Shown here: positions 27,307 to 32,851 of the stretch, in pieces
How the letters are laid out: every line of letters begins with the position of its first letter
Position numbering within the stretch: the first letter of the stretch is position 1
From: Phycisphaerae bacterium
Lineage (GTDB): Bacteria > Planctomycetota > Phycisphaerae > Phycisphaerales > UBA1924
Assembly (NCBI GenBank): GCA_030426605.1
Contig: JAUHXM010000024.1
Coordinates: forward strand, 1 to 32,851
Length of the DNA: 32,851 nt
Reading direction: 5' to 3'
Made by a program: the position numbers and the translations under genes
Notes under the pieces: generated by a model
What the model was told of the DNA's origin: nothing
Seen by the model: the letters and a program-made list of their open reading frames with translations, nothing else
Databases searched by the model: none

Positions 27307-27933
27307 TCACGGCGTCTCTCCCCACCGTTCCTCGATCTCATCGGGTAAAAGTCGGACCGCCGCGCTCATCGACCGCACCAACCACGCGGCGAGCTCGATC
27401 CGATCGACCCCGACGCCGAGCTGGGCCAGCGACACCGCAGAGTCGGCGAGTTCGTCGGGCCAACTCTCTTGTGCGACATTCATCCCGATCCCGATGAGCG
27501 TAAGCCCGTCGCGTCGTTCGATCAGGACACCCGCGATTTTGCGCGCCTGCCCGTCGTTGTCGATCGCGAGCACGTCGTTTGGACGCTTCAGCCGGAGCAC
27601 GATCCCGGGCGCGACGGCGGCGAGCGTCTCGCGGGCCGCGATGCCCCCCACCGCGGCGAGCGCGCCCGGGTCGCGCGGGTCGTCGGGCAGCACGAACGTG
27701 GCGGCGAGCCCCGCGTCCGCGGTATCCGCCCACACGCGGCCCATCCTGCCGCGCCCGGCGGTCTGCCGGCCCGTCAGCACGAGCAACCCCGGGCGACCTC
27801 CCGCGTGCGCCGCCGCGGCGTCCTGCGTGGACGCCGTCTCCGCGATCACGGCCACCCGATCGACGCAGCAATCCGGCGTCTCGGCGATCACCCGCTCGAT
27901 CCGGTCCGCCCACTCGGTCAGCGGCGCGGGCAT
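27307..27933 (-). CDS. birA: biotin--[acetyl-CoA-carboxylase] ligase, catalytic-domain form
   Basis: The enzyme attaches biotin to the carrier lysine of acetyl-CoA carboxylase. The 208-residue protein consists only of the catalytic domain: ETASTQDAA (33-41), the biotinyl-AMP loop GRGRMGRVW, the LKRPNDVL block (usually LKWPNDV) and KIAGVLIE. There is no N-terminal helix-turn-helix, so it is not a BirA-type repressor. The C-terminal SH3-like domain appears shortened. Its ATG overlaps the nadC stop (TGATG), so the two are translated together. The acceptor pathway, fatty-acid synthesis, is also served by fabI on the other side of the shared promoter region. Confidence 0.88.
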   Translation of the reverse strand: MPAPLTEWADRIERVIAETPDCCVDRVAVIAETASTQDAAAAHAGGRPGLLVLTGRQTAGRGRMGRVWADTADAGLAATFVLPDDPRDPGALAAVGGIAARETLAAVAPGIVLRLKRPNDVLAIDNDGQARKIAGVLIERRDGLTLIGIGMNVAQESWPDELADSAVSLAQLGVGVDRIELAAWLVRSMSAAVRLLPDEIEERWGETP

Positions 27934-28865
27934 CACCTGTCCGCCGCATCGAGCCCGACGTCCAGGCTCACCGCCTGGTGCGTGAGCCCGCCCACCGAGA
28001 TGCGTTCGACGCCCGTCTCGGCGATCGCACGGATCGTCTTGAGCGTCACGCCGCCGGACGCCTCGAAGCGCGGCCGGGACGCCGACCGTTCCCGCCGCGC
28101 GCACGCCGCGCGGAGGTCGGCGTTCGAGAAGTTGTCGAGCAGCACGAAGTCGATCAGCCCGGGCTCGACCGCGAGCACCGCGTCGAGCTGATCAAGCGTG
28201 TCCACCTCGACCTCGACGAACCTCGGTCTGGGTTGGAACGATCGCGCCCGGGTCGCGGCGTCCGTGAGGCGTGCCGTGAGTTCAGTCGGCGCGAGCCCGG
28301 GGAGGTGGTTGTCCTTGATCAAGACCGCGTCGCCCAGGCTGAACCGGTGCGCCGTGCCCCCCCCGCAGAGGACGGCGTACTTCTCGAATGCGCGCAGGCC
28401 GGGGGTTGTCTTGCGCGTGTCGCACACCACGGCGCCGGTGCCCTCGATCGCGCGCCCGAAGGCCGCGGTCCGCGTCGCGATGCCGGAGAGTCGGCCGATC
28501 AGGTTCAGCACCGTCCGCTCGATCAGGACGACATCCGCGCGCTCACCCGAGAGCGTCCCGCCGAGCGAGCCATGCTCGACCGCATCGCCATCGGCGGCGG
28601 CGGGCTCGAACGTGACACCCACCCCGAACGCGTCGATGGCGTCGGGGACGGTCGCGAGCCCGGCGGCAACGCCCGACCGGCGGAACCGGATCTCGTACCG
28701 CCCGCGCGACGAGCCCAGCGCCATCGCGGCGGCGGTGACGTCGCGTCCCGCAGGGTGCAGGTCCTCATCGCGGGCGAGCTCGAGCAGGCGGCCGATCAGC
28801 CCGGACGCGCGCAGGCTGGCGTACATCCTGGCGGGCGAATCGGGCTTGGAATCCGGGATCGGCAC
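27933..28865 (-). CDS. nadC: nicotinate-nucleotide pyrophosphorylase (carboxylating)
   Basis: NadC converts quinolinate and PRPP to nicotinate mononucleotide in NAD synthesis. The 310-residue product has the family blocks ERTVLNLIGRLSGIAT, CDTRKTTPGLR, HRFSLGDAVLIKDNH, VEVEVDTLDQL, LLDNFS, EASGGVTL and the closing SVGGLTH. The usual GGGxxNHR is GGGTAHR here, with Ala replacing Asn. The GTG at 28865 is chosen since TACGAT stands five bases upstream and residues before it (Arg-rich) would overlap the divergent fabI promoter. No nadA or nadB gene is in the window. Confidence 0.92.
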   Translation of the reverse strand: MPIPDSKPDSPARMYASLRASGLIGRLLELARDEDLHPAGRDVTAAAMALGSSRGRYEIRFRRSGVAAGLATVPDAIDAFGVGVTFEPAAADGDAVEHGSLGGTLSGERADVVLIERTVLNLIGRLSGIATRTAAFGRAIEGTGAVVCDTRKTTPGLRAFEKYAVLCGGGTAHRFSLGDAVLIKDNHLPGLAPTELTARLTDAATRARSFQPRPRFVEVEVDTLDQLDAVLAVEPGLIDFVLLDNFSNADLRAACARRERSASRPRFEASGGVTLKTIRAIAETGVERISVGGLTHQAVSLDVGLDAADR

Positions 28866-28870
28866 GCCCC

Positions 28871-28876
28871 ATCGTA
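28871..28876 (-). promoter_or_regulatory. -10 element TACGAT of the nadC-birA promoter
   Basis: On the minus strand TACGAT is followed by five bases and the nadC GTG, giving a leaderless or nearly leaderless message. Only nine bases separate it from the fabI -10 box on the other strand. Confidence 0.5.
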
Positions 28877-28885
28877 CGCCCGCCC

Positions 28886-28891
28886 TACCAT
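28886..28891 (+). promoter_or_regulatory. -10 element TACCAT of the fabI promoter
   Basis: TACCAT lies 27 bases before the fabI GTG, leaving a leader of about 20 bases that contains the Shine-Dalgarno AAAGGAGG (28905-28912). Confidence 0.5.
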
Positions 28892-28918
28892 CCCCCTCGG
28901 CTCGAAAGGAGGCCCCGC

Positions 28919-29701
28919 GTGCCCGAAAAGTTGCTCGAAGGCAAGGTCGGTCTGATCGTCGGCGTCGCGAACGATCGCTCGTACGCATGGCACATCGCCA
29001 AGGCGATCACGGACCACGGCGGGACCTGCGCGTACGCCCACATCCCGGGCGAGAAGAACGAACGCCGCACGCGGAAGGCCGCGGAGAAGGTGACGGCCGA
29101 CCCCTGGCTGTTCCCATGCGACGCGGGTTCGGATGCCGAGCTCGACGCGCTGTTCGACGCGTACAAGGGCCAGTTCGACCGGATGGACTTTCTGGTGCAC
29201 TCGATCGCGTTCGCGGAGCGTGAGTGGCTGCAGCCAGGGAAGTTCGCCGAGACGCCGCGCGAGGCGTACATGCAGGCGATCGACATCAGCGCGTACACGC
29301 TCGCCGCGATGGCGAACCGGGCGAAGGGCATGATGCCCGCGGGCGGGTCGATCATGTGCATGAGCTACTACGGGGCCGAGAAGGTCGTGCCCGGGTACAA
29401 CGTGATGGGTGTCGCGAAGAGCGCGCTCGAATCGACAGCGCGCTATCTCGCGGCGGAGCTCGGGCAGCAGGGCATCCGCGTGAACTCGATCTCGGGCGGG
29501 TACCTCAAGACGCTCGCGTCGAGCGCCGTCGGCGGGACGGACGTGTTCGACGAGCACGCCGTGACACGCTCGCCGCTGCGGCGGGGTGTCGAGGGCGGGG
29601 ACGTCGGCGGGACGGCCGTCTACCTCGCGTCGGACCTCTCATCGGGCGTGACGGGCGAGACGATCTACGTTGATTGCGGCGTGAACACGATCGGTGTGTG
29701 A
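28919..29701 (+). CDS. fabI: enoyl-[acyl-carrier-protein] reductase
   Basis: FabI performs the last reduction of each fatty-acid elongation round with NADH. The 260-residue protein is a short-chain dehydrogenase of the FabI branch: coenzyme loop GVANDRSYAWHIAKAI (15-30), SIAFAERE, the catalytic Tyr160 and Lys167 in the Y-x6-K spacing (YNVMGVAK), and ISGGYLKTLAS, the place of the FabI motif usually written SAGPIRTLAA, followed by the segment near the substrate-binding loop. The GTG start is fixed by AAAGGAGG six bases upstream. Confidence 0.93.
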   Translation: MPEKLLEGKVGLIVGVANDRSYAWHIAKAITDHGGTCAYAHIPGEKNERRTRKAAEKVTADPWLFPCDAGSDAELDALFDAYKGQFDRMDFLVHSIAFAEREWLQPGKFAETPREAYMQAIDISAYTLAAMANRAKGMMPAGGSIMCMSYYGAEKVVPGYNVMGVAKSALESTARYLAAELGQQGIRVNSISGGYLKTLASSAVGGTDVFDEHAVTRSPLRRGVEGGDVGGTAVYLASDLSSGVTGETIYVDCGVNTIGV

Positions 29702-29745
29702 CCCCTCATCCGGGGGCGTAACCATGCCCTGGCCTGACGATCCTC

Positions 29746-29751
29746 TACCAT
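29746..29751 (+). promoter_or_regulatory. candidate -10 element TACCAT upstream of a small charged ORF
   Basis: TACCAT lies within a 7-bp stem (29742-29748 with 29754-29760, one G-T pair) between fabI and the small ORF. It would give a leader of about 75 bases. A fabI stop signal is not evident in the same space, so the hairpin may instead belong to fabI termination. Confidence 0.3.
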
Positions 29752-29832
29752 ATGTAGGGGCTGGAGGGCCCGGTAACCGCGAATTGTGCTTGATGTTGGA
29801 GCACGCCGCAGGATGGATCCGATTCTTTGGGT

Positions 29833-30123
29833 ATGACCGGCGCGATTAACAACCTCGCGGCCTCGGCTTCGGGCGCCCCTCTCACCTCCGCGCAGGCGGG
29901 GAAGGCGAAGAAGCGCGAAGAGGTCCGCAAGGCTCGGGCGGCGCGCGAGGACAAGTTCGAACTGCACGAGGTCGAGCAGGTCGAGCAGCCCGAAGCACCG
30001 CGGCGGGCTGAAGACGCGACGCAGGAGCAGACCCGCGAGGACCACGAGACCCACGGGCTCGGGTACGGCGCGGACGGGTCGGCCCACGCGGACCGGCGCG
30101 CCAATCTCGATCTGAACGCCTGA
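29833..30123 (+). CDS. small, highly charged protein of unknown function
   Basis: I do not recognise this 96-residue protein. It starts MTGAINNLAASASGAPLTSA, then becomes strongly charged: a Lys/Arg-rich helix (KKREEVRKARAAREDKF), an acidic and Gln-rich stretch (ELHEVEQVEQPEAP), and a mixed Glu/Arg/Asp/His tail. No cysteine, membrane segment or known motif is present; it is probably helical or disordered. GAATTG and other AT-rich bits upstream offer no good Shine-Dalgarno. A TTG two codons earlier is an alternative start. The ordered composition, clean frame and its own intergenic region favour a real gene. It is convergent with sdhB. Confidence 0.6.
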   Translation: MTGAINNLAASASGAPLTSAQAGKAKKREEVRKARAAREDKFELHEVEQVEQPEAPRRAEDATQEQTREDHETHGLGYGADGSAHADRRANLDLNA

Positions 30124-30141
30124 GCCCGACTGGGGCGGGCT
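30123..30141. terminator. short hairpin joining two convergent stop codons
   Basis: AGCCCG (30123-30128) pairs with CGGGCT (30136-30141) around a seven-base loop. The stem includes the last base of each stop codon. There is no T-run, so a two-way terminator is only suggested by position. Confidence 0.35.
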
Positions 30142-30989
30142 TACTTCCCTCGGAAGAACTTCGCGATGCTGTGGAGGACGACGCCGCGCCCGACGGCGGC
30201 GATCGACTCGGTCAGCGGGACGCCCTTGGGGCAGACCTTGACGCAGTTCTGCGCGTTGCCGCAGTCGGAGACGCCTCCGGGGCCCATGAGTTCATCCAGG
30301 CGTTGGTCCTTCAGGTTTTTTCCAGTCTCATGCAGGTTGAACAGGCGCGCCTGGGCGATGGCGTGCGCGCCGATGAAGGCCGAGTCCCACTCCGACGCGT
30401 CGGGCTCAAGCATGAACTGCGGGCAGGCCTCAAGGCAGCACCCGCAGCTCATGCACTCGCTGATCGCGTAGCGTGTGCTCTGGGTGTCCTGATCTTCTCT
30501 GGGCCCCGCGCCGAGCGAGGCGGTCGAGTCGATCGGGACCCACGCGTTCACCCGCTTGAGGCTGTGGAACAGGCGTGCCCGGTCCACCCAGAGGTCACGG
30601 ATGACCGGGAACTTGCTCATGGGTTCGAGTGTGAGCGTGTCGCCATCACGCGGGGCGTATTCGTCGATGAGGCACGAGCAGGACTGTCGCACGCTGCCGT
30701 TGATGACCATGGTGCAGGCCCCGCAGACCTCTTCGAGGCAACCCGAGTCCCACACGACGGGGGTGGACGTCTTGCCATCGGTGGTGACGGGGTTGGCGGC
30801 GATTTTTTGCAGCAGCGAGATCACGTTCTCGTTGGGCGCCACCTCGACCTTGAACGACTCCCATCGGCTGGGCTTGCCCGGGCCCTCGCAACGTTTGATC
30901 TTGGCGGTGATCGTGCGCCCGGCGACGGCCTTGGCGCGGTTGGCCTTGCGCCATTCCAGGGTCGATTCGTGTGCGTAGGCGAGGGTCAT
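30141..30989 (-). CDS. sdhB: succinate dehydrogenase/fumarate reductase iron-sulfur subunit
   Basis: SdhB passes electrons from the FAD subunit to quinone through three iron-sulfur clusters on the cytoplasmic face of the membrane. The 282-residue protein shows all ligands: the [2Fe-2S] set Cys84, Cys89, Cys92 and Cys104 (CLEEVCGAC...C), the [4Fe-4S] set CMSCGCCLEAC (Cys179, 182, 185, with Cys253 as partner) and the [3Fe-4S] set including Cys189, Cys243 and Cys249. The SCLEEVCGAC pattern and extended C-terminal half fit the B. subtilis/Bacteroidetes-type enzyme. It lies 15 bases after sdhA; GGAG is some 12 bases before the ATG, a wide spacing. Confidence 0.93.
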   Translation of the reverse strand: MTLAYAHESTLEWRKANRAKAVAGRTITAKIKRCEGPGKPSRWESFKVEVAPNENVISLLQKIAANPVTTDGKTSTPVVWDSGCLEEVCGACTMVINGSVRQSCSCLIDEYAPRDGDTLTLEPMSKFPVIRDLWVDRARLFHSLKRVNAWVPIDSTASLGAGPREDQDTQSTRYAISECMSCGCCLEACPQFMLEPDASEWDSAFIGAHAIAQARLFNLHETGKNLKDQRLDELMGPGGVSDCGNAQNCVKVCPKGVPLTESIAAVGRGVVLHSIAKFFRGK

Positions 30990-31004
30990 GGGATTCCGCT
31001 CCGT

Positions 31005-32851
31005 TCACGCGGGGATGGGTGTCTTGTTGGTCTTGGCGGCGGGCTGGGTCTTGCCGTAGGTTCGCGGGCGCGGCTTGACGAGCCTGGCGCGGACCTCGGC
31101 GAACTCGATGTCCGCCTTGCCCGACTGCGGGTTGTACTTCGAGATCGAAGTCTTCCAAAACCGATCGTCGTCGCGGTCCTGGAAGTCGGTCCGGTAGTGC
31201 GACCCGCGGGACTCCTCGCGGAGAAGCCCGGCCTTTGCGATCGCTTCGGCGAGAATGAGCATGTCGCCCGTCGCGCGCGTGAAGCTGAGTGATTGGTTCG
31301 TCCACGTCGCGGTATCAGACAGCGAGACCTTGCTGAACCGGTCGCGGAGCTCGTCGAGCTTGGCGAGGCACTGCTCGAGGCGCGGGCCGGTCTTGACGAC
31401 GGTGGATGCGGCGGTCATCTCGGCGCCCATCTCGCGGGCGATGACGTAGGCGTTCTCGCCCCCACCATCGCCGGCGGTCTTGATCAGGGCGTCGTGCTTG
31501 TCTTGCTCGGCTTGCTCGGCCCCGTCGAAGACGAGTTGCGGGACATCCGCCGCGGCGCGCGGGGCGTTGTTGACCGCGTTCACAACGGAGAGCCCGTTGT
31601 AGAGCCCGTCGAAGATGCACGAGAGCAGGGCGTTCGCGCCCAGTCGTGTGGCGCCGTGGTATGCGAAGTTGACCTCGCCGAAGGCGTAGAGGCCCTCGAT
31701 GTTGGTCATCATGTTGTTTGGTGCGCCGTGGGCCATGCCGACGCCGACGTCGGTGCCGACGGGGATGGCATCGCCGGGTTTGTGCGCGGCGCGGGGCTCG
31801 GCGGGTTCGTAGCTGCCTGCGGTGTAGGTCGTCCACATGCCGCCCATGGTGTAGTGGACGGCGGGGAAGATCTTCATCGGGGTGTAGCGGGGGTCGTCGC
31901 CGGCGAATTTCTCGTAGATCTCCATGATGCCGCCGAGCTTGCGGGTGAGGTAGTCGGGGTCTCGGTGGGTGAGGTCGAGGTAGACCATGTTCCCGCCGCC
32001 GACGCCCATGTGCTCGTTGACGCAGACGTCAAAAATCTCGCGGGTCGCGATGTCGCGCGGGACGAGGTTGCCGTAGTCGGGGTATCGCTCCTCGAGGAAG
32101 TACCAGCGTTCTGCGTCGGGGATGTCGGTGGGCTTGCGCGTGTCGCCGGCGGTGCGGGGGACCCAGACGCGGCCGCCCTCGCCGCGGGCGGACTCGGACA
32201 TCAGGCGGCACTTGTCGGCGCCGGGGATCGCGGTGGGGTGGACCTGGATCATCTCGGCGTTGCCGTACCACGCGCCTGCCTGGTAGCAGCGGCTGGCGGC
32301 GCCGCCGGTGCAGATCACCGAGTTGGTCGATTGCCCGAAGATGAGCCCGTTGCCGCCGGTCGCCATGACGACGGCGTCGGCGCGGAAGGCGCGGATCTGC
32401 ATGGTCCGCATGTCTTGGGCGACGGTGCCGACGCAGCGGCCGTTCTCGTCGAGGATCGGGGCGAGGAACTCCCAGAATTCGTACTTGGTGACCTTGCCCT
32501 CGGCCTCGAACCGGCGGGTCTGCTCGTCGAGGGCGTAGAGCAGCTGCTGACCGGTCGTCGCGCCGGAGAAGTGCGTGCGTTTGAAGAGCGACCCACCGAA
32601 GAGGCGGAGGTCGCGGAATCCCTCGGCGGTGCGGTTGAAGGGGACGCCCATCCGGTCGAGGAGATCGATGATCTTGGGCGCCCAGTTCGCCATCTCGAGC
32701 ACGGGGCCCTGGTCGGCGAGGAAGTCGCCGCCGTAGATGGTCTCGTCGAAGTGCTGGTACTCGGAGTAGCCCTGCTGACGGGCGACCTCGTTGCAGGCGT
32801 TGATCCCGCCCTGGGCGCACACGGAGTGCGATCGCTTGACGGGGACCATGC
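31005..32851 (-). CDS. sdhA: succinate dehydrogenase/fumarate reductase flavoprotein subunit, 5' end missing
   Basis: SdhA oxidises succinate with a covalently bound FAD. At least 615 residues are present; the N-terminal GxGxxG FAD motif lies beyond the window edge, so the gene is cut and not broken. The segment begins inside PVKRSHSVCAQGGINA. Further signs are QVHPTAIPG with the substrate-side histidine, SESARGEGGRVWV with the catalytic arginine region, FPAVHYTMGGMWT and GATRLGANALLSCIFDG. The C-terminus (RTYGKTQPAAKTNKTPIPA) is a short basic tail. The cytochrome b subunit gene sdhC normally precedes sdhA in this enzyme type and would lie just beyond the window. Confidence 0.94.
   Translation of the reverse strand, partial: MVPVKRSHSVCAQGGINACNEVARQQGYSEYQHFDETIYGGDFLADQGPVLEMANWAPKIIDLLDRMGVPFNRTAEGFRDLRLFGGSLFKRTHFSGATTGQQLLYALDEQTRRFEAEGKVTKYEFWEFLAPILDENGRCVGTVAQDMRTMQIRAFRADAVVMATGGNGLIFGQSTNSVICTGGAASRCYQAGAWYGNAEMIQVHPTAIPGADKCRLMSESARGEGGRVWVPRTAGDTRKPTDIPDAERWYFLEERYPDYGNLVPRDIATREIFDVCVNEHMGVGGGNMVYLDLTHRDPDYLTRKLGGIMEIYEKFAGDDPRYTPMKIFPAVHYTMGGMWTTYTAGSYEPAEPRAAHKPGDAIPVGTDVGVGMAHGAPNNMMTNIEGLYAFGEVNFAYHGATRLGANALLSCIFDGLYNGLSVVNAVNNAPRAAADVPQLVFDGAEQAEQDKHDALIKTAGDGGGENAYVIAREMGAEMTAASTVVKTGPRLEQCLAKLDELRDRFSKVSLSDTATWTNQSLSFTRATGDMLILAEAIAKAGLLREESRGSHYRTDFQDRDDDRFWKTSISKYNPQSGKADIEFAEVRARLVKPRPRTYGKTQPAAKTNKTPIPA

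Overview
The window is about 33 kb of GC-rich chromosome (roughly 65-70% G+C by eye), densely packed with conserved housekeeping genes. I found no rRNA, tRNA, CRISPR array, transposase or phage gene. The gene content suggests a flagellated planctomycete, most likely class Phycisphaerae. Supporting signs are a planctomycete-type exported redoxin, an ATP synthase c subunit with a cleavable-looking leader, a B. subtilis/Bacteroidetes-type succinate dehydrogenase, dispersed palindromes of a kind I associate with planctomycete genomes, and start codons placed directly downstream of a TANNNT -10 box. The assignment is an inference from gene content; no marker gene such as 16S is present.

Layout. 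1-1357: the 3' end of a LolC/LolE-like permease with an odd tail, then an exported redoxin closed by the one textbook terminator of the window. 1407-5427: a multi-PDZ site-2 protease (RseP-like), an alpha/beta hydrolase and deoC, with overlapping stop/start codons. 5431-6030 (-): a PilZ-DnaJ fusion protein. 6174-9131: aldehyde dehydrogenase, GNAT acetyltransferase and a half-length ALDH-family protein, which with deoC form a probable deoxyribose/acetaldehyde catabolic set. 9180-9872 (-): a six-helix membrane protein of unknown role. 10329-13709: fliD (very long, modular) and fliS. 13749-14936 (-): DNA polymerase III delta'. 15142-18198: alaS with an AT-rich insertion. 18198-21790: AtpZ/AtpI-like protein, a second I-like membrane protein, then atpB, atpE, atpF and atpH; the F1 genes alpha, gamma, beta and epsilon do not follow. 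21826-23776: pgk and a small kinase-fold protein. 23779-26681 (-): mutL followed by a zinc alcohol dehydrogenase. 26746-27198: a HIT hydrolase. 27307-28865 (-): nadC-birA. 28919-29701: fabI. 29833-30123: a small charged protein. 30141-32851 (-): sdhB and sdhA, the latter cut by the window edge.

Signals. Two translation-start modes coexist. Several genes (redoxin, fliD, fabI, the alcohol dehydrogenase, atpH) have good Shine-Dalgarno sequences. At least six others (rseP, deoC, ALDH, holB, the kinase, HIT) instead have a TANNNT hexamer whose T lies exactly 12 bases before the A/GTG, with no Shine-Dalgarno, so the transcript should begin at the start codon (leaderless). Two large inverted repeats (14966-15097 and 27220-27302) occupy intergenic spaces.

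I see no defence, secretion or biosynthetic island. The most unusual items are the c-di-GMP-type PilZ domain fused to a J domain, the composition-shifted insert in AlaRS, the replaced permease tail, the modular FliD, the split ATP synthase locus, the leaderless-promoter signature, and the nested palindrome between the holB and alaS promoters.
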